Below, piece after piece: positions 1-5,145 of a stretch of DNA of 5,211 nt. The stretch spans positions 1-5,211 of the forward strand of contig CALGGY010000156.1 in NCBI GenBank assembly GCA_937915785.1, given 5' to 3'. The notes under the pieces are model-generated. The model did no database searches, was not told the origin of the DNA, and was given only the letters and a program-made list of their open reading frames with translations. The DNA comes from an uncultured Bacteroidales bacterium. Lineage in GTDB: Bacteria > Bacteroidota > Bacteroidia > Bacteroidales > P3. Position 1 is the stretch's first letter, and every line of letters begins with the position of its first letter. The position numbers and the translations under genes were made by a program.

Positions 1-49
1 TGTCCATTAGAGAATTTGTCCTCAAAATAACCATTAATTTTGTCCATTA
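1..49. repeat. Cluster of TGTCC / TGTCCATTA repeats at left edge
   Basis: TGTCCATTA occurs exactly at 1-9 and 41-49, with a further TGTCC at 17-21. AATTTGTCC (13-21) and AATTTTGTCC (36-45) are near copies of the same unit. On the minus strand the unit reads GGACAAA(A)TT or TAATGGACA. Repeated short motifs like this occur as transposase-binding sites near the ends of some insertion sequences (IS21-type ends carry several) and also as regulator sites. No transposase gene is visible here, so the nature is undecided. Confidence 0.3.
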
Positions 50-188
50 CACCGATTAGACACGCCAAAGGCACGGTCAGTAACATGTAACGATATGACC
101 CTTGGCATTTTAACACCTGCAACGGAGCAAACGTCATTATTTGCAACAATAACGACACTATTCCGTTTGGTGTACAATATTGAAACAT
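1..188 (-). CDS. Possible 5' part of an unidentified gene, open to left edge
   Basis: From an ATG at 186-188 the minus strand stays open for about 62 codons to the window edge. The frame is also open upstream to an ATG at 246-248. The translation begins MFQYCTPNGIVSLLL, has a mildly hydrophobic middle (MLLTVPLACLIGVM), and then reads MDKINGYFEDKF, which could itself be a start at 45-47. I recognise no family. A strong leftward promoter (238-269) would start RNA near 231, about 43 bases before this ATG, which favours the 188 start over 248. No Shine-Dalgarno is visible, which is normal in this phylum. A competing frame, 240 down to 34 from a TTG, covers the same DNA. The region could equally be an untranslated leader, a decayed gene or a mobile-element end. 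Confidence 0.2.
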   Translation of the reverse strand, partial: MFQYCTPNGIVSLLLQIMTFAPLQVLKCQGSYRYMLLTVPLACLIGVMDKINGYFEDKFSNG

Positions 189-237
189 AGGAAATAACAC
201 CCGAACATAGGCTTTTTTCCCTATTCCAATATTTTTG

Positions 238-269
238 CAAATATACATTATTTTGCAGAAAATACCAAA
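238..269 (-). promoter_or_regulatory. Consensus Bacteroidota sigma-ABfr type promoter, leftward
   Basis: Read on the minus strand, TTTG (266-269) is followed by exactly 20 bases and then TATATTTG (238-245). This matches the known TTTG (-33) / TAnnTTTG (-7) consensus in bases and spacing. The predicted RNA start is near 231. The -7 box overlaps a 16-base palindrome (230-245, TATTTTTGCAAATATA, one mismatched pair), which may be an operator. The promoter points away from rfaE2, so it serves something at or beyond the left edge. Confidence 0.6.
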
Positions 270-346
270 TAATTGAGGTTTTTTGATTTGAACAAGGGTT
301 TGTTAATTTTTTTTACCATCGTGTTAAATGGCCAGAAAAGCATGGC

Positions 347-374
347 ACCAAAACGGTATAAACTCCATTTTGGT
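347..374 (-). terminator. Hairpin after rfaE2, possible terminator
   Basis: ACCAAAACGG (347-356) and CCATTTTGGT (365-374) are inverted around an 8-base loop. In minus-strand RNA the only mismatch becomes a G-U wobble, giving a 10-bp stem. The hairpin starts 27 bases after the rfaE2 stop, where an operon end is expected. The 3' arm carries UUUU, but no long U-run follows, so intrinsic termination is uncertain. It could instead protect the mRNA 3' end. Confidence 0.4.
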
Positions 375-401
375 CATAAACAAGTGTATAAAATTTTGGA
401 A

Positions 402-893
402 TTACTTACTGTTTTCCAGTATTTTACGTTCTATTGCTGTGGTTGAGAAACCGGGCAGGTAATCGAGGGTTTCCACGCGTCCGCCCTTGGCCATTACAAT
501 ATCGTAGCCAACAATGTCCTCTGGCCGATAGTCGGAGCCTTTCACCAATATGTCGGGCTGCACGGCTTTGATAAGCTCGTAAGGGGTGTCTTGGTCGAAA
601 AACACCACATAATCGACAAACACCATGGAAGCAAGCAGCAACGCACGGCTTTGCTGGTCGTTGATAGGGCGGCGGGGGCCTTTGAGCCGGCGTACAGAGG
701 CATCGGTGTTGAGCCCTACCACAAGCACATCGCCAAGGTTGCGGGCTTTGGAAAGGTAGTCGATGTGCCCTTGGTGGACAATGTCGAAACAGCCGTTGGT
801 AAAAACCACTTTGCTTCCGGGAGCAAAGCAACCTCGGAGCTGCTCGGGGGTTACAATTTTTTGTTTCACCAGCTGGTTGAAATCGGTTTTCAT
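402..893 (-). CDS. rfaE2: D-glycero-beta-D-manno-heptose 1-phosphate nucleotidyltransferase (RfaE domain II)
   Basis: A cytoplasmic enzyme that transfers a nucleotide (normally AMP) to heptose 1-phosphate, giving the activated heptose used for lipopolysaccharide core or other surface glycans. The 163-aa protein is a single cytidylyltransferase-like Rossmann domain. VVFTNGCFDIVHQGH (29-43) holds the HxGH nucleotide-binding motif (HQGH, 40-43). LVVGLNTDASVRRLKG follows at 57-72, DILVKGSDY at 114-122, and the C-terminal FSTTAIERK (149-157) is the ST-type nucleotidyltransferase motif. In E. coli this domain is fused to a heptose kinase (HldE). Here it stands alone, as in many Bacteroidota, so the kinase must be encoded elsewhere. 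The ATG lies inside the stop of the preceding membrane-protein gene (ATGA overlap), which points to translational coupling and fixes the start. Family assignment is firm. Exact sugar and nucleotide preference are inferred. Confidence 0.93.
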   Translation of the reverse strand: MKTDFNQLVKQKIVTPEQLRGCFAPGSKVVFTNGCFDIVHQGHIDYLSKARNLGDVLVVGLNTDASVRRLKGPRRPINDQQSRALLLASMVFVDYVVFFDQDTPYELIKAVQPDILVKGSDYRPEDIVGYDIVMAKGGRVETLDYLPGFSTTAIERKILENSK

Positions 894-1891
894 CGGGCTG
901 ACTGTTTTTTAAGTATCGAGAATTTGACAAGATATGCGAAACCGAGTATAAGCACCACCACCTGCTGCGACGACCACAGGAGCCATCCGGTGGCCAGACC
1001 TGCCTCCTGCCCCACCCCATAGATGGCCAAAGCCTGCCACACAAGAACGGGATAAAGTCCTATGCCCCCGGGGGTTACCATCATACCCACTGTTCCAAAA
1101 ATATAAAGCACCAACGCGGCGATGAAGGGCAACGAGGCGGTTTCGGGCAAGGCAAGGAAAATGATGTATCCGCCGAGGAAATAAAGGAAATAAATGGCTA
1201 TGCTGTAGAATGCAAACAGCCACGGACTACGCAGATGGGCTATGCTTTTAAGCCCTTCGAAAAAGCCCGTAACCAGATTGTCTATTTTCTGGAAAAGGCT
1301 GTATTTGAGCAATTTTTTGCGGAAAGCTACATAAAGCACCACCACAGCCACGGCAAGAACAAATCCAACAGCCAGAACCACCCAAATGCTTGGCAAAGTG
1401 GAAACTTTGGCGGCAAGCTGATCGTAAAGCCAATCCTTGAGCTGGTAGAAAGCAAGTGCCAAACCGAGCAGCAGGGTGAGCAGGAAAGCAAAAACATCCA
1501 CAACACGCTCAGTAACCACGGTGCCCAGGGATTTTTGCACCGGAACGCGGTCGGAATGGAGCAGCACGCCGCAGCGCAGCACCTCGCCCAGGCGCGGCAC
1601 GGCAAGGTTGGTCAGATATGCCACCATAACGGCACCAAAAGAGTGGTTCCACCGCACACCGTGACCTATTGAATGCAATAGTAAATTCCACCGCAACGCC
1701 CTAAGAACATGACTAATAACGCTGACAAGCATGGCCACCGCCACCCAAAAATAGTTGGCACTGCGGAACGACTGCCAGATAGAGGCGCGGGTGTCGGCAT
1801 CCAACTTTAGCAGGAACCAATAGACAAAAAACAATCCCAAACCCAAAAACAGCACGAATTTGAGTATGTTGAGGATGCGCTTTTTGTCCAT
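890..1891 (-). CDS. Flippase-like integral membrane protein, LPG-synthase TM family (YbhN/AglD-like)
   Basis: A 333-aa inner-membrane protein with about eight hydrophobic segments, roughly 8-28, 47-64, 84-97, 130-150, 168-190, 226-248, 254-272 and 300-323. It has the hallmarks of the lysylphosphatidylglycerol synthase transmembrane family (PF03706): SHVLRALRW (60-68), N95 with PRLGEVLR (99-106), TERVVD (127-132) and PGGIGLYP (274-281). The aminoacyl-transferase domain that makes true MprF add lysine to lipid is absent, so it should not be called an LPG synthase. Family members are thought to move or handle lipid-linked substrates. The actual substrate is unknown. It starts 25 bases after panD and overlaps rfaE2 by 4 bases, so the three genes almost certainly share one mRNA. 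The upstream spacer is AT-rich with no Shine-Dalgarno. The link to rfaE2 suggests an envelope-lipid or glycan role, but that is inference. Confidence 0.9.
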   Translation of the reverse strand: MDKKRILNILKFVLFLGLGLFFVYWFLLKLDADTRASIWQSFRSANYFWVAVAMLVSVISHVLRALRWNLLLHSIGHGVRWNHSFGAVMVAYLTNLAVPRLGEVLRCGVLLHSDRVPVQKSLGTVVTERVVDVFAFLLTLLLGLALAFYQLKDWLYDQLAAKVSTLPSIWVVLAVGFVLAVAVVVLYVAFRKKLLKYSLFQKIDNLVTGFFEGLKSIAHLRSPWLFAFYSIAIYFLYFLGGYIIFLALPETASLPFIAALVLYIFGTVGMMVTPGGIGLYPVLVWQALAIYGVGQEAGLATGWLLWSSQQVVVLILGFAYLVKFSILKKQSAR

Positions 1892-1916
1892 AGCTTATAA
1901 ATATCTTATTATCAGA

Positions 1917-2261
1917 CTATTGTAGTTTGTTATCCTTTGGGAAGATAACTGTTGGGGTGTGGGTTTTGGCCTCTTCGAAATCCATGATGGCGTATGAAGC
2001 AATGATGATAAGGTCGCCGACACCAGCTTTGTGTGCGGCAGCGCCGTTGATACCGATGACACCAGTACCAGCCTCTCCTTTAATGACATAGGTACTAAAA
2101 CGTTCGCCGGTGGTGATGTTGTAGATATGCACCTGCTCGTTTTCGATCATACCGGCGGCACGCATCAGCTCCTCGTCGATAGTGATGCTGCCAATGTAGT
2201 CGAGGTCGGCTTGGGTAACCGTAACTCGGTGAATTTTAGACTTTAAAACGTTTATGTACAT
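1917..2261 (-). CDS. panD: Aspartate 1-decarboxylase proenzyme
   Basis: A cytoplasmic pyruvoyl enzyme that decarboxylates L-aspartate to beta-alanine, the precursor joined to pantoate for pantothenate and coenzyme A. The 114-aa sequence is complete and slightly shorter than the E. coli enzyme (126 aa). The self-cleavage site is intact: YIGS places Gly24-Ser25 at the standard position, and Ser25 would become the pyruvoyl group. Also present are Lys9, Tyr22, Arg54 and Tyr58 at the family positions, and the NGAAAH segment (72-77), which lines the processing and active site. It is the first gene of an operon with the flippase-like gene and rfaE2. The usual partner panC is not in the window. A TACCTTTG element lies 15 bases before the ATG, so the leader would be only about 10 bases long. 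Nothing is missing or unusual in the protein. Confidence 0.97.
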   Translation of the reverse strand: MYINVLKSKIHRVTVTQADLDYIGSITIDEELMRAAGMIENEQVHIYNITTGERFSTYVIKGEAGTGVIGINGAAAHKAGVGDLIIIASYAIMDFEEAKTHTPTVIFPKDNKLQ

Positions 2262-2276
2262 CGTTTAAAATTTTTG

Positions 2277-2284
2277 CAAAGGTA
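2277..2284 (-). promoter_or_regulatory. panD: -7 promoter element for the panD operon
   Basis: The minus strand reads TACCTTTG, a full match to the Bacteroidota TAnnTTTG box, followed by CAAAAAT. No TTTG lies at the -33 distance, where the sequence is A-rich and CCGAATT-like, so only half of the consensus is met. Predicted RNA starts near 2270. The 11-mer ATTTTTGCAAA (+ strand, 2270-2280) around the box is identical to the one at 231-241 in the left-edge promoter. Confidence 0.55.
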
Positions 2285-2374
2285 CGATTTTTTTTTAATT
2301 CGGAATTCGGACGATTTTTTCTGCTGCAAGCAAACGCAGACGCGTTAGTGAACTGTGATCTGAAAACAGTAATG

Positions 2375-2446
2375 AATAATGAGGAGATTTATTGTTCAAC
2401 TGAAAAATTCCAAGCTAATTGCACATTATTAATTATACATTGTTCA
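2375..2446. repeat. Short AT-rich repeats between panD promoter and the 162-aa gene
   Basis: ATTGTTCA occurs at 2391-2398 and 2439-2446, and AATAATG (2375-2381) is inverted at 2424-2430 (CATTATT). The 192-base spacer otherwise shows no gene. It lies after the stop of the 162-aa gene, but no GC-rich hairpin with a U-run is evident. Such degenerate AT-rich repeats could be chance. Confidence 0.2.
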
Positions 2447-2453
2447 TTTTCAA

Positions 2454-2942
2454 TTATTTCCCAGCACCGGGAGTGGTGAACACCTCTACCACCTTTTCGA
2501 AATTGCCGAACAAAATCCAAAGGATGATAATAGACACAATGGCGGCATAGATGAATATACGGCTTGTTGGCACAGGTTCGGCAGTGTATGACGAATGGCG
2601 ATCGTGCATGGCCTTTTTCAACTCTATCTTGCGATGATATTTCGGGGTTTGGCTGCTGTCGGCAGGGGTGTCGGCACCGGAGAAACGCGACTTGTAGTTG
2701 AAAGTGGGCAATGGCTTGCGACGCAGAAAAGCGAAGGTGCGTTTTTTCTCCTCCTTTTTGTCGAAAGAGTCCACCAGACGGCGATAGTACTCAATCTCCT
2801 CGTCGGTGGTGGCGGGGTTGGATTCGCCTTGACTGCGGTTGGCGTACTTGGAGCGGAGCGTCTCCAGCTCCTCTTTTTCCTCGCTGTAGTAGCGGGGCTT
2901 GTAGGTGAAACGTCGTGGCGACGGTGTGTAGAACATTCCCAT
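2454..2942 (-). CDS. Small single-pass membrane protein, function unknown
   Basis: A 162-aa protein with a highly charged N-terminal part and one strongly hydrophobic segment near the C-terminus (about 128-146, IFIYAAIVSIIILWILFGNF), followed by a tail of about 15 residues. It has no signal peptide, so it is probably anchored by its C-terminus with the body in the cytoplasm. The start, MGMFYTPSPRRFTYKPRYY, is rich in Arg, Tyr and Pro and resembles, from memory, short conserved Bacteroidota proteins of the pattern M-x-x-F-x-x-P-x-P-R-x-F-x-Y-x-P-R-Y. I know no function for them. Residues 20-75 are Glu/Lys-rich and probably helical. A second KPLPTFNYKSRF segment (76-87) echoes the N-terminal FTYKPRYY. 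The ATG at 2940-2942 is preceded by an A9 run and no Shine-Dalgarno; Met3 is an alternative start. It lies 88 bases after pdxJ with no visible promoter, so it is probably cotranscribed. Confidence 0.82.
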   Translation of the reverse strand: MGMFYTPSPRRFTYKPRYYSEEKEELETLRSKYANRSQGESNPATTDEEIEYYRRLVDSFDKKEEKKRTFAFLRRKPLPTFNYKSRFSGADTPADSSQTPKYHRKIELKKAMHDRHSSYTAEPVPTSRIFIYAAIVSIIILWILFGNFEKVVEVFTTPGAGK

Positions 2943-2959
2943 GGTCTATTTTTTTTTGT

Positions 2960-3011
2960 CCCCACACAGCAGAGCCGTGAGGGGTTATTGGTATGTCGTC
3001 CCTTCGGGACG
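2960..3011. repeat. Pair of palindromes in the pdxJ spacer, possible dispersed repeat unit
   Basis: CGTCCC TTC GGGACG (2997-3011) is a perfect 6-bp stem with a 3-base loop. CCCCACAC (2960-2967) and GTGAGGGG (2977-2984) form a second stem of 8 positions with one mismatch and a 9-base loop. A T9 run (2949-2957) follows on the left. Neither hairpin has a U-run on the correct side for a terminator of the minus-strand operon. The TCCCTTCGGGA core with a neighbouring CCCCTCA block resembles short repeats I have seen scattered between genes in some Bacteroidota genomes. Only one copy is in this window, so dispersal is not shown. Confidence 0.4.
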
Positions 3012-3030
3012 GTTTGGTGTAGGCAGCATA

Positions 3031-3759
3031 TCAATAGCGGGGCTTTTCGTCCAGACAACTGAGATACTGGTGGATTGTGTCTTCGATACCCAGATATAGG
3101 GCATCGCTTATGAGGGCATGGCCGATAGAGACTTCATCCAAAAAGGGTATCCGCTGTTTGAAGTAGCTGAGGTTGTGCAGGTTGAGGTCGTGGCCGGCGT
3201 TGAGTCCAAGGTCAAGGCTATGGGCTACGTTGGCGGCTTCGACATACGTTGCTATGGCTGCCTCGCGGTTGGCGGCATAGCGGGCGGCATAGGCCTCGGT
3301 ATAGAGCTCCACGCGGTCGGTGCCGGTGAGTTTGGCATTTTCGATAAGTGCGGGCACGGGGTCGATAAAGATGGACACGCGAATGCCGAGGCTGTGGAAT
3401 TGGGCTACAATGTCCTTCAGGAAATGGAAGTGTTTCACGGTGTCCCACCCGGCGTTGGAGGTAAGCACATTGTCGGTATCGGGGACGAGGGTAACCTGCG
3501 TGGGAAGCACCTCCGAAACAAGTTCCACGAAAGATGGCACCGGGTTGCCCTCGATGTTGAACTCGGTGGTTATCACCGGCTTCAGCTGCCGCACATCGCT
3601 GTAGCGGATATGGCGCTGGTCGGGACGCGGGTGCACGGTGATGCCCTGCGCTCCGAAACGCTCGCAGTCGCTGGCAAACCGCACAACATCGGGCAGATTG
3701 CCTCCGCGCGCGTTGCGTATGGTGGCCACTTTGTTGATGTTGACACTGAGCTTGGTCAT
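3031..3759 (-). CDS. pdxJ: Pyridoxine 5'-phosphate synthase
   Basis: The last step of the DXP-dependent vitamin B6 route: it condenses 1-deoxyxylulose 5-phosphate with 3-amino-2-oxopropyl phosphate to pyridoxine 5'-phosphate in the cytoplasm. The 242-aa sequence is full length for the family, a TIM barrel. Family motifs are in order: LSVNINKVATIRNARG (4-19), GITVHPRPDQRHI (39-51) with His43, Arg45 and His50, NIEG with Glu70, LVPD (91-94), NAGHDLNLHNL (187-197) with His190, and EVSIGHALISDALYLG near the end. His43, Glu70 and His190 correspond to the E. coli catalytic residues His45, Glu72 and His193. The ATG at 3757-3759 directly precedes the conserved N-terminus, so the start is secure. GC is high (65% counted over 3241-3300), in contrast to the nuclease gene upstream. 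No consensus promoter lies close to the start. The 162-aa membrane protein gene follows. Confidence 0.97.
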   Translation of the reverse strand: MTKLSVNINKVATIRNARGGNLPDVVRFASDCERFGAQGITVHPRPDQRHIRYSDVRQLKPVITTEFNIEGNPVPSFVELVSEVLPTQVTLVPDTDNVLTSNAGWDTVKHFHFLKDIVAQFHSLGIRVSIFIDPVPALIENAKLTGTDRVELYTEAYAARYAANREAAIATYVEAANVAHSLDLGLNAGHDLNLHNLSYFKQRIPFLDEVSIGHALISDALYLGIEDTIHQYLSCLDEKPRY

Positions 3760-3993
3760 AGTGGATTATGTTTATATATTTTTTATCATGCTCGCCTATG
3801 GCTTGCGTTTTTTTTGTTGATTGTTTCTGTACATGGCGGAAAGCTGGTTAGTTAATAATAAATTTCCGTCCAAAATGATTGTAACGCAGAAAGGTGCGAT
3901 TTATTGTGTGGGGGGGGGTACTATCACAAGCTGAAGCCCTGTTTGCTGCGGAATTGCACGAGGTTTTTGTAGGTTTTCTTATTTTTTCCGCTG

Positions 3994-4001
3994 CAAAGGC
4001 A
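3994..4001 (-). promoter_or_regulatory. pdxJ: Weak candidate promoter for pdxJ
   Basis: The minus strand reads TGCCTTTG followed by CAGCGG. It differs from TAnnTTTG at one base and keeps the TTTGC seen at many Bacteroidota promoters. No TTTG is found at -33. If used, it would give a leader of about 230 bases before pdxJ. No better match exists between here and the pdxJ start. Confidence 0.2.
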
Positions 4002-4018
4002 CTAAAAAATCATTGCGT

Positions 4019-4077
4019 TGACGCTTTTTACGTGAATTCAGTCAACAGACTGACGTTTTTTCACGTAAATTTGGTCA
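4019..4077. repeat. 27-base imperfect direct repeat that also forms a composite hairpin
   Basis: Copy one (4019-4044) and copy two (4051-4077) align as TGACGyTTTTT(C)ACGTrAATTyrGTCA, with four differences, all transitions, plus one single-base gap; the period is 32-33. Across the copies, TTTACGTGAA (4027-4036) and TTCACGTAAA (4060-4069) pair as a perfect 10-bp stem. Inside it TCAGTC (4038-4043) and GACTGA (4048-4053) form a 6-bp stem with an AACA loop. No U-run follows on either strand. It lies 43 bases beyond the nuclease gene's stop and just upstream of the weak pdxJ promoter, so it could be a regulator site, a recombination or attachment site, or part of a mobile-element end. Confidence 0.6.
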
Positions 4078-4119
4078 GTGGGAGGGGGGTATGTTGGGCG
4101 AGGATATAACAAATCAATT

Positions 4120-5145
4120 TTAGTAAAACTTTTTTAGGAGTGCTCTGTTGTAGTCAACAACTTCATTAATGTGTTGAGCCGACAATAAAGCCTCTTTGTT
4201 AGCTAAATTAACTGTTATTACTTGGTCTATACTGTCAAGCTGAAGAAATAATAGATTAGGAGCTGTATAACTTGCCCGAATGTTAACGTTTTGAGTTTTT
4301 GTGAATTCCGCATGCTTGCTCGCAGATAAATAAATCATATTCCTTTTATCATCAATAAAATGAGCGTCTTGTTGATTGTTTGCACGCTTAAATGGAATAA
4401 TATGATGCAACTCATAATTTGGAACAGGTTTAATTGAATGGTATTTAAAATATTCATCCTTGGGCTTTGTACTACGTTTCGCAGATTGGACAAATAATCC
4501 ATATTGACCGTTATTTAATATAAGATTGTCGTTAATAACATTGAAATATGTAGAATTGCTTAATAATCCAAAAATTTGCTGACTTTCATTTTTCCAGTTA
4601 TGATAATCTCGGGCATTGATTTTAGAACCAACATTTCTTTTCGGATCACAATATTCTTGCAGTAATTTGGTCAATTCCCCTTTTTGGGGATCGGAAAGTT
4701 TACGATAATCTAACAAATATAACAATTTATCATTGTAATTGACCCCTATTCTGTCATCTGATAAAACATACATAAATTCCAATATGTTTATGTTGTCAAA
4801 GATAACATTTGTTGATAGAAGTTCAACCAAATCAGATGCTGCGTTATTTGTCAGCTTATCAATTGCATCTGTATAATATTTACGACGTTCAAATTCTGTT
4901 TTTGCCTCTGCAAATTGCACCGCTAAAGAAGATAAACTGACATAATAAACTGCTTTGCGCTTGTTTTGGGTTTTGTCCTCGCCTTTTGAAAACGATTCAA
5001 ATATTTTGTTTCCACTTTTGTCGTACCTATCAAGCAATCCCGCACGAGCCAAATCGGGAAAGGTGTTCTTTTTTATTGAATTAATCGTTCCTTTTCCCAT
5101 TTTATAGCGTATTTCTTCAACTATTTGATAATCGCTATAGTGCAA
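4120..5145 (-). CDS. Winged-helix plus HNH nuclease-like protein, 5' end broken or unresolved
   Basis: Numbering is from the TTG at 5145 (341 codons). Residues 4-45 (SDYQIVEEIRYKMGKG to LLDRYDKSG) look like a winged-helix DNA-binding region. The middle is helical and unassigned. The C-terminal part has YELHHIIPFKRAN, with His247-His248, then RNMIYLSASKHAEF with Asn269 and His278, fitting the H-H-x20-N-x8-H layout of a beta-beta-alpha-metal HNH nuclease without zinc cysteines. A DNA-cutting role is therefore likely; a restriction enzyme is my best guess, not proven. The start is uncertain: there is no ATG before Met16 (5098-5100). The frame continues upstream with protein-like residues (VVPYTHNEKFSRLL) to an in-frame TGA at 5206-5208, so the N-terminus is shifted into another frame, lost, or uses TTG. 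GC is much lower than in pdxJ (30% over 4201-4260), which suggests horizontal acquisition. No methyltransferase partner is visible. Confidence 0.7.
   Translation of the reverse strand: MHYSDYQIVEEIRYKMGKGTINSIKKNTFPDLARAGLLDRYDKSGNKIFESFSKGEDKTQNKRKAVYYVSLSSLAVQFAEAKTEFERRKYYTDAIDKLTNNAASDLVELLSTNVIFDNINILEFMYVLSDDRIGVNYNDKLLYLLDYRKLSDPQKGELTKLLQEYCDPKRNVGSKINARDYHNWKNESQQIFGLLSNSTYFNVINDNLILNNGQYGLFVQSAKRSTKPKDEYFKYHSIKPVPNYELHHIIPFKRANNQQDAHFIDDKRNMIYLSASKHAEFTKTQNVNIRASYTAPNLLFLQLDSIDQVITVNLANKEALLSAQHINEVVDYNRALLKKFY

Larger units (their letters stand above)
3760..4119. other. 360-base gap without a credible gene
   Basis: The gap lies between pdxJ and the 3' end of the nuclease gene. It holds a T8 run (3810-3817), a G9 run (3910-3918), a second G-run (GGGAGGGGGG, 4080-4089) and the repeat/hairpin at 4019-4077. 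Frames inside it are short, lack ATG starts or lack recognisable protein character. A 12-codon minus frame beginning MYRNNQQKK lies upstream of pdxJ, but nothing supports its translation. The gap probably contains the pdxJ leader and the junction with the acquired DNA. Confidence 0.6.

Noticed and set aside
230..237. Plus-strand TATTTTTG promoter box
   Set aside because: It is produced by the palindrome; no TTTG lies at -33 and no plus-strand gene follows.
291..314. AACAA/TTGTT hairpin followed by T8, a plus-strand terminator look-alike
   Set aside because: The stem is only 5 bp and AT-rich, and no plus-strand gene ends there.
424..1044. Long alternative frames over rfaE2 and the flippase-like gene on both strands
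   Set aside because: Their sequences are Arg/Pro/Cys-rich and unlike natural proteins; the true frames have clear family motifs.
2595..3062. 155-codon plus-strand frame opposite the 162-aa membrane protein gene
   Set aside because: It runs across the gene, the palindromic spacer and the pdxJ end without protein-like character.
3118..3855. A 245-codon plus-strand frame opposite pdxJ
   Set aside because: It is a mirror of a GC-rich conserved gene; its protein is low in complexity and matches nothing, while pdxJ has all its catalytic motifs.
4019..4077. CRISPR array
   Set aside because: There are only two imperfect copies separated by 6 bases, with no spacer-length gap and no cas genes.
3894..4109. 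71-codon plus-strand frame in the pdxJ upstream gap
   Set aside because: It starts at GTG without a ribosome site or promoter, reads through a G-run and the repeat, and resembles no family.
4714..4721. TATATTTG box on the minus strand inside the nuclease gene
   Set aside because: It has no -33 partner, lies within coding AT-rich sequence, and has no gene start close downstream.
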